64,000 bases of DNA from Streptomyces capillispiralis (lineage in GTDB: Bacteria; Actinomycetota; Actinomycetes; Streptomycetales; Streptomycetaceae). The stretch covers positions 868,001-932,000 of the forward strand of contig NZ_VIWV01000001.1 of the NCBI RefSeq assembly GCF_007829875.1, in the 5' to 3' direction. The notes under the pieces were generated by a model. The model was given only the letters and a program-made list of their open reading frames with translations, was not told the DNA's origin and ran no database searches. A program made the position numbers and the translations under genes. This document shows positions 1 to 7,281 of the stretch, piece after piece (position 1 is the stretch's first letter; each line of letters opens with the position of its first letter).

Positions 1-587
1 GGCATGCCGTTGTCGACGCAGGTGACCTCGGTTCCGGCGACCGTGTCGCGGACGTTCCCGGTGGGCAGCAGGGGGCTGTCGCCCTGCGGGAACTCGATGA
101 CGACCGCGGCGGCGGTGCCCGGCACGCCGGAGATCTCGGCGTCCCCGGTGAGGTCGACGCGCCCGCCCGGGGTCGGGAAGGTCGCGACGGCGCGTTCGCC
201 GGTGTTGAGCATGCGGATGCGGACGGACGTCCGCGTGCCGTCGGCCGGCACGAGTCCGCGGTCGACGGCGAAGGGGCCCACCCCGGCGAGGATGTTGCCG
301 CAGTTCTGCCGGTCGGTGACCTCGGGCGCGTCCACGGCGACCTGGAGGAACAGGTAGTCGACATCGGCGTCCGGGTCCTCGGAGGCGGAGACCACGGCGA
401 CCTTGCTGGTCAGCGGGTGGGCGCCGCCGAGGCCGTCGATCTGGCGCGGGTCGGGGCTGCCCATGATCCGCAGCAGCAGGTCGTCGCGGGCGGCGGCCTC
501 GGCGGGCAGGTCACCGGCGAGGAAGTAGGCGCCCTTGGAGGTGCCGCCGCGCATCAGGGTGCAGCGCACCCCGTCGGAGGCGGTCAC
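1..587 (-). CDS. galD: 4-oxalomesaconate tautomerase-like protein (PrpF/GalD family), 3' end missing
   Basis: Runs right to left off the window edge, so only about the first 195 residues are present. The N-terminal motif MRGGTSKGAYF (residues 12-22), followed by a segment containing MGSPDPRQIDGLGGAHPLTSKV, is typical of the PrpF/GalD isomerase family, which moves a double bond in unsaturated tri- and dicarboxylates. In gallate and protocatechuate-4,5 degradation GalD converts keto and enol forms of 4-oxalomesaconate. The GTG start overlaps the stop of the RraA-like gene as GTGA, so translation is probably coupled. The two upstream neighbours resemble GalC and GalB, which favours this role over methylitaconate isomerase, another member of the family. 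The substrate is inferred from context. Confidence 0.72.
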   Translation of the reverse strand, partial: MTASDGVRCTLMRGGTSKGAYFLAGDLPAEAAARDDLLLRIMGSPDPRQIDGLGGAHPLTSKVAVVSASEDPDADVDYLFLQVAVDAPEVTDRQNCGNILAGVGPFAVDRGLVPADGTRTSVRIRMLNTGERAVATFPTPGGRVDLTGDAEISGVPGTAAAVVIEFPQGDSPLLPTGNVRDTVAGTEVTCVDNGM

Positions 588-1291
588 GGCCGCTCCCCGG
601 CCGCGTACTCCTCGTACGGCTGGTAGGTCACGCCCAGTTGCCTCAGCTTCTCGCGCAAGCCGTAGCGGTCGAGGCCGAGTTGGCCCTCGAGGAAGGCGGC
701 GCGGGAGGCGGCCTCCTTCCGCTCCCGGGCCTCGGAGGCCTCCGCCGTCCGGCGCGCCTTCCCCCTGGGCACGACCACTACACCGTCGTCGTCGGCGACG
801 ATCACGTCACCGGGGCGGACCACCCGGCCGTCCACGACGACCGGTACGTTGACCGAGCCGCCGGTGGCCTTGACGGTGCCCTGCGCGCTGACGGCCCGGG
901 ACCAGGCCGCGAAGCCCATCTCCCGCAGTTCCTGGGTGTCGCGGACACCGGCGTCGATGACCAGGCCGCGCACGCCGCGCCGGTGCAGCGCGGTGGCGAA
1001 GAGCTCGCCGAACATGCCGTCGGTGGACGGCGAGGTGGTGGTGACGACCAGGATGTCGCCCTCGCCGCACTGCTCCACGGCGGCGTGGATCATCAGGTTG
1101 TCGCCGGGCCAGGAGAGCACGGTGACCGCGGTGCCGGCGACGCGTACGCCCTGCTGGACGGGCCGGATGCCGGGGCCGAGCAGGCCGGTGCGGCCCATCG
1201 CCTCGCCGAGGGTGGCGACGCCGTACCGGGCGAGCGCCTCGACGTCCTCGGCCGGTGCCTTCGGCGGGTTGGTGACGATGACGCCGCTCAC
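584..1291 (-). CDS. galC: RraA-like aldolase, probable 4-carboxy-4-hydroxy-2-oxoadipate aldolase (GalC/LigK type)
   Basis: A 235-residue protein of the RraA-like/HMG-aldolase family, which cleaves 4-carboxy-4-hydroxy-2-oxoadipate to pyruvate and oxaloacetate using a divalent metal. Family marks visible are the LVIDAGVRD segment (Arg-Asp metal and pyruvate site) and the C-terminal VIVADDDGVVVVP strand. The length matches the catalytic family rather than the shorter RNase E inhibitor RraA (about 160 residues). The GTG start shares bases with the stop of the PIG-L gene upstream (GTGA), and its own stop overlaps the next start the same way, so three enzymes form one tight operon. Family assignment is firm. 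The substrate is inferred from the GalB-like and GalD-like neighbours; oxaloacetate decarboxylase is an alternative. Confidence 0.75.
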   Translation of the reverse strand: MSGVIVTNPPKAPAEDVEALARYGVATLGEAMGRTGLLGPGIRPVQQGVRVAGTAVTVLSWPGDNLMIHAAVEQCGEGDILVVTTTSPSTDGMFGELFATALHRRGVRGLVIDAGVRDTQELREMGFAAWSRAVSAQGTVKATGGSVNVPVVVDGRVVRPGDVIVADDDGVVVVPRGKARRTAEASEARERKEAASRAAFLEGQLGLDRYGLREKLRQLGVTYQPYEEYAAGERP

Positions 1292-2040
1292 GCCAGCTCC
1301 TTCGCGATCTGCGGGAGCGGGCGCATGAACGCCTCGGCCATGGTCTTGTGGGGCAGGCCCAGGTTGGGGCCGGCGTTGCGCTTGAGCTGGACGCCGCGGC
1401 GGACGGCCAGGTCGGTGTAGTAGTCCCAGAGGTGCTGCTGGGCGCCCAGGCACTCCATGGCCCTGCGCTTGGTCTCCCACACCTCGGTGATGTCGAGGAG
1501 CACTTCGGGCCGGAAGCCGCTCATCTCGGGCTGGTGCGGCTCGAAGTAGAAGACGGGCGGGGCGCCGATGATCTCGCCGGGGCCGGGGTAGCCGATGGCC
1601 TGGGCGAGGACGCGGGCCTCCAGGGCCATGCGGTGTGCGGCGGGGTGGTCGCCGTTGTAGGGGTCCTCGACCGGGTGGGTGAGCACCACGTCGGGCTGGG
1701 TGGCGCGGTAGACCTCGACGAGCCGGTCGGTCAGCTCGGGAGTGGCGGTCAGCGGGTAGTCGCCGGCGTCGAAGAAGCGGACCTCGGCGCCCAGGGTGGC
1801 GGCGGCCTTCTCGGCCTCCTCCCGGCGTATCGCCTTGATCTCCTCCAGCTTCCTGCCCTCCCGCCAGGCCTTGGCGGACTCGCCGCGCTCACCGAAGGTG
1901 AGGCAGGCGACGGTGACCTTCTCGCCGCGCGAGGCGGCCAGCGCGATGGCGCCGCCCGCCCGCCAGACGAAGTCGCCCGCGTGCGCGGTGACCACGAGGG
2001 TCGAACGTGGGGCGGGGGCGGGCGTGCTGCCGTGCGTCAT
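1288..2040 (-). CDS. galB: PIG-L superfamily protein, probable 4-oxalomesaconate hydratase (GalB type)
   Basis: A 250-residue PIG-L/LmbE-superfamily protein. The usual N-terminal AHPDDE zinc motif appears as AHAGDF (residues 19-24) followed by VWRAGG, and the second metal segment reads HPVEDPYNGDHPAAH. Most PIG-L proteins are sugar N-deacetylases, but Pseudomonas putida GalB, of nearly the same size, is a hydratase of this superfamily acting on 4-oxalomesaconate. Being first of three coupled genes with GalC-like and GalD-like products makes the hydratase role more likely than deacetylation. ATG start at 2040, 47 bases after the GntR gene. A plain deacetylase cannot be excluded by reading. Confidence 0.7.
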   Translation of the reverse strand: MTHGSTPAPAPRSTLVVTAHAGDFVWRAGGAIALAASRGEKVTVACLTFGERGESAKAWREGRKLEEIKAIRREEAEKAAATLGAEVRFFDAGDYPLTATPELTDRLVEVYRATQPDVVLTHPVEDPYNGDHPAAHRMALEARVLAQAIGYPGPGEIIGAPPVFYFEPHQPEMSGFRPEVLLDITEVWETKRRAMECLGAQQHLWDYYTDLAVRRGVQLKRNAGPNLGLPHKTMAEAFMRPLPQIAKELA

Positions 2041-2087
2041 GGCTGGGTTCTCCTTCGTGGACAGGGGCGCCCGCCTCGGTGCGCGGT

Positions 2088-2738
2088 TCAGTCGCGCAGC
2101 GCCTCGATGACGCTGGTGAGGTGGGCGCGGACGGCCGCCTCGGCCGCCTGCGGGTCCCTGGCCTCGATCGCCTCGATCATGGCCAGGTGCTCGTTCAGGG
2201 ATCGCTGCGGACGGCCCGGTCGCAGGGCCAGCTGGAAGCGGTGGCGCACCAGTTGGGCGTTGAGCCGCTCCAGGAGCGCCACGGCCGTCCGCTGTCCGGA
2301 GAACTCGCGGATCCTGACGTGGAGTTCGTGGTTGAGCTCCGAGTAGGTCAGCGGTTCGCCGCCGGCCACGGCCTTGCGCATCTCCGCGCCCAGCCGCGTC
2401 AGTTCGGCGAGCTGTCCGTCGGTGACGGCGGCGGCCGCCTTGGCCGCGCAGAGCCCTTCGAGGACCAGGCGGCACTCGGTGATGGCCACCGCCTCCTCGA
2501 CGGTCACCACCCGCACCCGTGCACCACGGTTGCGGATCCGCTCCACCAGTCCCTGGGACTCCAGCTCGATCAGCGCGGCCCGGATGCTGGCCCGGGTCAC
2601 GCCGAACCGTTCGGCGAGTTCGTTCTCCACCAGCCGCTGCGCCGGCACCATCTCGCCGCGCAGGATCGCCTCCCGCAGCTGCCCGAGCGCAAGCTGTCTG
2701 GCCTGCTCTCCGGAGCCCGGACGGGATTGGTTCGGCAT
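2088..2738 (-). CDS. GntR-family transcriptional regulator, FadR/FCD type
   Basis: A 216-residue regulator with an N-terminal winged helix-turn-helix (about residues 15-80, including LAERFGVTRASIRAALIELESQG) and an all-helical C-terminal FCD ligand domain (about residues 90-210) carrying the conserved His/Arg-rich helices. FCD regulators usually sense organic acids and repress adjacent catabolic genes. It leads the galBCD-like genes and faces the oxidoreductase at 2980. The intervening region holds two TTGT-NN-ACNA dyads that fit FadR-type operators, so autoregulation and control of both directions is likely. The ligand is probably a pathway acid; this is inference. Confidence 0.85.
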   Translation of the reverse strand: MPNQSRPGSGEQARQLALGQLREAILRGEMVPAQRLVENELAERFGVTRASIRAALIELESQGLVERIRNRGARVRVVTVEEAVAITECRLVLEGLCAAKAAAAVTDGQLAELTRLGAEMRKAVAGGEPLTYSELNHELHVRIREFSGQRTAVALLERLNAQLVRHRFQLALRPGRPQRSLNEHLAMIEAIEARDPQAAEAAVRAHLTSVIEALRD

Positions 2739-2788
2739 GGTCGCCCTCCCTGAGTGAGTGCCTGTCGAACGTAAATCTAGCCGACAAG

Positions 2789-2825
2789 ATTGTCAACAAT
2801 TTCGTTCGCCATATTGTCGACGACA
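2789..2825. promoter_or_regulatory. Candidate GntR (FadR-type) operator pair
   Basis: Two dyads of the same design, 24 bases apart: ATTGTCAACAAT at 2789-2800 and TTGTCGACGACA at 2814-2825, whose TGTCG/CGACA arms are perfect. Both contain TTGT-NN-ACNA, close to the FadR-subfamily consensus TNGTNNNACNA. They lie about 50-90 bases upstream of the GntR gene start in an unusually AT-rich patch, as expected for the autoregulated promoter of the gntR-galBCD operon. Confidence 0.55.
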
Positions 2826-2901
2826 GGTGGGCCGCCATCGCGCCAGAAGGCGGGGCAGCAGAGCGGGCCCCGAGGGCGGCCGGAAGGACGGCGCATTGTC
2901 C

Positions 2902-2917
2902 TGTCAAACGGTTGACA
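2902..2917. promoter_or_regulatory. Perfect inverted repeat TGTCAA-N4-TTGACA
   Basis: Six-base arms separated by four bases, located 63 bases upstream of the oxidoreductase ATG at 2980. The arms look like -35 boxes on either strand, but neither has a -10 element 16-19 bases away, so an operator role is more likely than a promoter role. It could be a third site for the adjacent GntR protein. Confidence 0.35.
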
Positions 2918-2979
2918 TGACGGCGGTCCCCGAAGAGGGTGAGCGGGCAGAACAGGCAACGGGCCGGAGAGAGGCTTTC

Positions 2980-4131
2980 ATGGTGGATGCGCTGGGTGTC
3001 GCCGTCGTCGGATTCGGCTGGATGGGGCGGGTGCACACCCAGGCGTACGCGCGCGTGCGCCACCACTACCCGCGGCTGGCCGTCCGGCCCGAGCTGGTCA
3101 CGGTCGCCGAGGAGGTGCCGGGCCGGGCCGAGGAGGCCGCCGCCCAGTTCGGCTTCGCCTCGACGGCCCGCGACTGGCGCGAGGTGGCCGCCGACCCCCG
3201 GGTGAAGGCCGTCAGCATCACCGCCCCCAACTTCCTGCACCGGGAGATCGGTGTCGCGATGGCCGAGGCGGGCAAGCACATCTGGATCGAGAAGCCGGTG
3301 GGCCTCGGTGTCGAGGACGCCCGCGCCGTCGCGGACGCGGTCGCCAAGGCGGGCGTCCAGGGCGCGGTCGGCTTCAACTACCGCAACGCGCCCGCCGTGG
3401 AGGCGGCCCGCGAGCTGATCGCCTCCGGGGAGATCGGCACCGTCACCCATGTCCGCGTCCGGCTGTTCAGCGACTACGCCGCCCATCCGGAAGGCGCCCT
3501 GACCTGGCGCTACGAACGGGAACGCGGCGGCAGCGGCGTCCTCGGCGACCTGGCCTCGCACGGCGCCGACCTGGCCCGCTTCCTGCTCGGCGACATCGCC
3601 TCGCTGACCGCCGACACGGCCGTCTTCCTGCCCGAGCGGGCCCGCCCGACGGGTGCCACGGCCGGTCACGCCCGCGCGGCCGGCGGCGAACTCGGCCCCG
3701 TGGAGAACGAGGACTACGTCAGCTCCCTGCTGCGCTTCGCCTCCGGCGCGCGCGGGGTGCTGGAGGCCTGCCGGGTGTCGGTGGGCGAGCAGAACAACTA
3801 CGGCTTCGAGGTGCACGGCACCAAGGGCGCGGTGCTGTGGGACTTCCGCCGGATGAACGAGCTCGGCGTCAGCCGCGGCACCACCTACCAGGACCAGCCG
3901 GTCAGCACCGTCTACGTGGGCCCGGGCCACGGGGAGTTCGGCGCCTTCCAGCCGGGCGCGGCGAACGCCATGGGCTACGACGACCTCAAGGTGATCGAGG
4001 CGTACCGCTTCCTGCGCTCCGTCGCCGAGGGCGTCCCGCACGGCGCGACCCTCGCCGACGCGGTGCACAGTGCCGCCGTACTGGACGCGATGGCACGGTC
4101 GGCGGAGAGCGGCGCCTGGGTCACCCCGTAG
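2980..4131 (+). CDS. Gfo/Idh/MocA-family NAD(P)-dependent oxidoreductase
   Basis: A 383-residue oxidoreductase with an N-terminal Rossmann fold (VAVVGFGWMGRVH, about residues 6-18), the family EKP motif (IWIEKPVG) supplying the catalytic lysine, and a C-terminal alpha/beta domain with GDLASHGADLARFLLGD. The ATG at 2980 is chosen because the Rossmann strand follows within a few residues and a GGAGAGAGG-like ribosome site precedes it; the open frame extends upstream without coding character. It is divergent from the gntR-galBCD genes and its last 11 bases overlap the convergent LacI gene. Family members act on inositols, sugars or CHMS (LigC). The substrate is not predictable here. Confidence 0.82.
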   Translation: MVDALGVAVVGFGWMGRVHTQAYARVRHHYPRLAVRPELVTVAEEVPGRAEEAAAQFGFASTARDWREVAADPRVKAVSITAPNFLHREIGVAMAEAGKHIWIEKPVGLGVEDARAVADAVAKAGVQGAVGFNYRNAPAVEAARELIASGEIGTVTHVRVRLFSDYAAHPEGALTWRYERERGGSGVLGDLASHGADLARFLLGDIASLTADTAVFLPERARPTGATAGHARAAGGELGPVENEDYVSSLLRFASGARGVLEACRVSVGEQNNYGFEVHGTKGAVLWDFRRMNELGVSRGTTYQDQPVSTVYVGPGHGEFGAFQPGAANAMGYDDLKVIEAYRFLRSVAEGVPHGATLADAVHSAAVLDAMARSAESGAWVTP

Positions 4132-5152
4132 CCGTGGCGGGCATGTTGTAGGGCGTCACGACCTGGATCGCGGACGGCAGGGTGGGGCCCGCGGACGGCA
4201 GCGCGCCGTGGGCCCGCATCACGATGTGGCAGGCCTCGCGCAGGTCGTGCCGGAGATCGTGGTGGAGCACGGCGGACAGCCGGTGCTCGCGCAGCAGCCG
4301 GGTGTTGTCGTGGTCCAGGTCGTGCGCGACGAACACGGCGCACTCGCGCCCGGCGTCCTCGAAGGCGCGCAGGGTGGCGATGTTGCCGCCGCCGATCGAG
4401 TAGACCGCCCGGATCTCAGGGTCCCGCTCCAGGGCGGCCCGGACCAGGTCGTACTGGGTGGCGTCCAGGCCCTGGCCCTCGGCGATCTCGACCAGCGCGC
4501 GCCCCGGCTGCCGGGCGCGCATGGCGCTGCGGAAGCCCATCTCGCGCTCCTCCTCGTTGCGGAAGAAGCCGCTGGAGAGGCTGGTGAGGACGTTGCCGGG
4601 CCGCTCGCCCAGCCACTGCCCCATGAGGTACGCGGCGGTGGCGCCCGCGGCCCGGTTGTCGCTGCCGACGTACCCGATCCGGGCGCTCGCGGGCAGGTCG
4701 GTCACCAGGGTCACCACCGGGACGCCCGCCGCCGCGAGCCGTCCGACGGCGGCGGTCACCTCGGGCACGTCGGGCGCCTTGAGGACCACCCCCTGCGAGC
4801 CGCGCCGGCCGATCCGGTCGAGCACCGCAACCAGCGCGGCGGCCGGTCCGGTCTCGCGGAAGTGGTAGCGGGAGCGGACCACCGCCGGGTGCAGGGAGGG
4901 CAGTTCGGCCTCCAGGGCGGTGCGGACGGCGGTGGAGAACCGCTCCGGCGACTGCATCACGATGTCCACCATGAACGTCCGGCCGACGAGGCGGACCTGG
5001 GTGCGCTGCCGGTCCAGGTCGGCGATCGCCCGGTGCACCTCGCGCGCGGTGCTCTCCCGCACCCCTCCCCTGCCGTTGAGGACACGGTCCACCGTGGCCT
5101 CGCTCAACCCTGCCTGACGTGCGATTTCCCGGATCGGGAAGGGGTGGCCCAT
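4121..5152 (-). CDS. LacI-family transcriptional regulator
   Basis: A 343-residue repressor. The N-terminal helix-turn-helix and hinge read PIREIARQAGLSEATVDRVL (residues 5-24), followed by a periplasmic-binding-protein-like sugar domain. The start at 5152 places this helix at the N terminus as in the family; the frame continues upstream to 5275 but that extension has no family counterpart and covers the promoter. It is divergent from the dioxygenase-like/SDR/IolG-like operon at 5262, which it probably controls. The inducer is likely a cyclitol, sugar or sugar acid; this is inferred from the neighbours. Confidence 0.85.
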   Translation of the reverse strand: MGHPFPIREIARQAGLSEATVDRVLNGRGGVRESTAREVHRAIADLDRQRTQVRLVGRTFMVDIVMQSPERFSTAVRTALEAELPSLHPAVVRSRYHFRETGPAAALVAVLDRIGRRGSQGVVLKAPDVPEVTAAVGRLAAAGVPVVTLVTDLPASARIGYVGSDNRAAGATAAYLMGQWLGERPGNVLTSLSSGFFRNEEEREMGFRSAMRARQPGRALVEIAEGQGLDATQYDLVRAALERDPEIRAVYSIGGGNIATLRAFEDAGRECAVFVAHDLDHDNTRLLREHRLSAVLHHDLRHDLREACHIVMRAHGALPSAGPTLPSAIQVVTPYNMPATATG

Positions 5153-5203
5153 GCGCCGGCTCCTGAGGGGTTTTTGATGGCTTCCTGCTGGTTGTTCGAG
5201 GGG

Positions 5204-5215
5204 TTTGTACTGACA
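5204..5215 (+). promoter_or_regulatory. TTTGTACTGACA element in the LacI/dioxygenase divergent promoter
   Basis: TTTGTACTGACA (followed by AG) lies midway between the divergent LacI (start 5152) and dioxygenase-like (start 5262) genes. It matches 11 of 12 bases with TTTGTACTTACA on the minus strand at 15294-15305, and shares TTTGT-N4-ACA with TTTGTTAAGACA at 15260-15271, both in the iol divergent promoter. It may therefore be a shared binding site linking this operon to the inositol regulon. The element was found by eye only. Confidence 0.4.
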
Positions 5216-5261
5216 AGAATGGCATCCGCCGCGTCGCTCCGTGACCCGAAGGGACGGCCTC

Positions 5262-6437
5262 ATGTCCGTATCCACTCCGCAGCAGACCCCCGCGCCGGCC
5301 GCCTGGCTGTCCGAACGGGACTGCGACCTGGACGCCTTCCGCGCGCTGGTCGAGCAGTCGACCGACCCCGGCGCCCACCCGCACGCCTCGGCGGTGGAGC
5401 GCGACGTGCTGCTCTACGACGCCGACCGGCTCGCCCTCGCCGACCGCCGGGAGGTCCAGGCCGAGCTGGTGCGGGCCCTCACCGACGGTCCCGGCATCGT
5501 GGTCGTGCGCGGCGCCTTCCCCGACCCGGCGGTGGTCGACCGGGCCACGGCCGTCTTCGACGCCCTGATCGCCGAGCAGCGCGCCTCGGGCGCCACCGCC
5601 GGCGACCACTTCGCCAAGCCGGGCGCCAACGACCGGGTGTGGAACGCCCTGGAGAAGGCCGCCCTGTACGACCCGCAGGCATTCGCCGACTACTACGCCA
5701 ACGACGTGATCGCCCTGGTGTCCTCGGCCTGGCTGGGCCCCGGCTACCAGGTCACCTCGCAGGTCAACGTGGTCAACCCGGGCGGCGCCGCGCAGACCGT
5801 GCACCGCGACTACCACCTCGGCTTCCTCTCCAACGAGGCGGCCGCCGCCTACCCGGCGCAGGTGCACCGCCTCTCCCCCGCGCTCACCCTCCAGGGCGCG
5901 GTGGCGCACTGTGACATGCCCGTCGAGTCCGGCCCCACGCTGTACCTGCCGCACTCGCAGAAGTACGAGCCCGGCTACCTCGCCTGGCGGCTCCCGGAGT
6001 TCCAGGAGTACTTCGCGGAGCACCACGTGCAGCTGCCGCTGGCCAAGGGCGACGCGGTGTTCTTCAACCCGGCGCTGTTCCACGCCGCGGGCGCCAACCG
6101 GTCGGCGGACATCCGGCGCATGGCCAACCTGCTCCAGGTGTCGTCCGCCTTCGGGCGGGCGATGGAGACCGTGGACCGCGAGGCGGTGGCCGGTGCCGTC
6201 TACCCGGTGCTGCTGGGGCGCAAGGCCGAGGGGGCCGGCGAGCGGTGGCTGGAGAACGTGATCGCGGCGAGCGCCGAGGGCTACCCGTTCCCCACCAACC
6301 TCGACAGCGACCCGCCGGTCGACGGCCTCGCCCCGCCCTCGCAGGCCGACGTGGTGCGCCGGGCGCTGCGCGAGGGGTGGACCCCGCGGACGCTGCGCGG
6401 CGAGTTGCGGGCCGCGGTGCAGCGGCGCGAGAGCTGA
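5262..6437 (+). CDS. Phytanoyl-CoA dioxygenase (PhyH)-like Fe(II)/2-oxoglutarate oxygenase
   Basis: A 391-residue protein of the PhyH branch of non-haem Fe(II)/2-oxoglutarate oxygenases. The metal-binding facial triad is visible as His181-Arg-Asp183 (in VHRDYH) and His274 (in FFNPALFHAAG), with the downstream Arg-rich NRSADIRR segment expected to bind 2-oxoglutarate. A ribosome site (AAGGGACGG) precedes the ATG at 5262. First gene of a three-gene operon (15-base gap to the SDR gene, 52 to the Gfo gene) divergent from a LacI gene. Such enzymes hydroxylate or demethylate. With an SDR and an IolG-like partner, the substrate may be a modified cyclitol; this is inference. Confidence 0.78.
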   Translation: MSVSTPQQTPAPAAWLSERDCDLDAFRALVEQSTDPGAHPHASAVERDVLLYDADRLALADRREVQAELVRALTDGPGIVVVRGAFPDPAVVDRATAVFDALIAEQRASGATAGDHFAKPGANDRVWNALEKAALYDPQAFADYYANDVIALVSSAWLGPGYQVTSQVNVVNPGGAAQTVHRDYHLGFLSNEAAAAYPAQVHRLSPALTLQGAVAHCDMPVESGPTLYLPHSQKYEPGYLAWRLPEFQEYFAEHHVQLPLAKGDAVFFNPALFHAAGANRSADIRRMANLLQVSSAFGRAMETVDREAVAGAVYPVLLGRKAEGAGERWLENVIAASAEGYPFPTNLDSDPPVDGLAPPSQADVVRRALREGWTPRTLRGELRAAVQRRES

Positions 6438-6452
6438 AGGGAGCACTGCGGC

Positions 6453-7229
6453 ATGGGACTTCTCGACGACAAGGTCGTCCTCGTCAACGGCGGCAGCCAG
6501 GGGGTCGGTGCCGCCGTCGCGCGGGCCGCGGTCCGTGAGGGGGCGGCGGTCGCCGTCACCGGGCGGCGCCCGGAACCCGGCGAGGCACTGGTGGCGGAAC
6601 TGACCGGCGCGGGCGGCGAGGCGGTGTTCGTACGGGCCGACCTGGCGGACGCCGAGCAGGCGAAGGACTCCGTCGCGCGGGTCGTCGCGGCGTACGGCCG
6701 CGTCGACTGCCTGGTCAACTCCGCGGGCCTCACCTCCCGCGGGACGCTCCTCGACACCACGCCCGACCTGTTCGACCGGCACATCGCCGTCAACCTCAGG
6801 GGCCCGTTCTTCGCCATGCAGGCCGCGGTCGCGGACATGCTGCGGCGCGGGGCGCCCGGCACCATCGTCAACGTCATCACCTCCTCGGCGCACGGCGGGC
6901 AGCCGTTCCTGGCGCCGTACGTCGCCGCCAAGGCCGGACTCGCCGGCCTGACCCGCAACGCCGCGCACGCCCACCGGTGGGACCGGATCCGCGTCAACGG
7001 CCTGAACATCGGCTGGACCGCCACCGAGGGCGAGGACGCCACCCAGCGCGCCTTCCACGGGGCGGGCGACGACTGGCGCGAGCAGGCGGCCGCGCGGCTG
7101 CCGATGGGCAGGCTCGGCCTGCCGGACGAGATCGCCGACTTCGTGGTCCTGCTGCTGTCCGACCGCTCGGGCGTGGTCACCGGCTCCGTGATCGACTGGG
7201 ACCAGAACGTCCTGGGCGGCCTCGACTGA
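6453..7229 (+). CDS. Short-chain dehydrogenase/reductase
   Basis: A 258-residue classical SDR. The NAD(P)-binding glycine motif appears as NGGSQGVG (residues 12-19), an NSAG segment follows near residue 90, and the catalytic triad is visible as Ser (ITSSAHGG), Tyr and Lys (YVAAKAG). The ATG follows a GAAGGGAG ribosome site 15 bases after the dioxygenase-like gene, so the two are co-transcribed. It presumably oxidises a hydroxyl on the product of that enzyme or reduces a ketone in the same route. The substrate cannot be read from sequence. Confidence 0.85.
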   Translation: MGLLDDKVVLVNGGSQGVGAAVARAAVREGAAVAVTGRRPEPGEALVAELTGAGGEAVFVRADLADAEQAKDSVARVVAAYGRVDCLVNSAGLTSRGTLLDTTPDLFDRHIAVNLRGPFFAMQAAVADMLRRGAPGTIVNVITSSAHGGQPFLAPYVAAKAGLAGLTRNAAHAHRWDRIRVNGLNIGWTATEGEDATQRAFHGAGDDWREQAAARLPMGRLGLPDEIADFVVLLLSDRSGVVTGSVIDWDQNVLGGLD

Positions 7230-7281
7230 CCTCCCCCTCCCCCGCTCGTACGACCCCCGCACCCAAGGAGCACCCTCCCCC

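Noticed and set aside
2912..2917. TTGACA as a -35 promoter box
   Set aside because: No -10-like element lies 16-19 bases downstream on either strand; it is part of a perfect inverted repeat and better read as an operator.
1288..4068. 926-residue minus-strand open frame spanning the PIG-L gene and the region antisense to the oxidoreductase
   Set aside because: Only 1288-2040 matches a family; the rest is antisense to two well-supported genes and is a GC-rich shadow frame.
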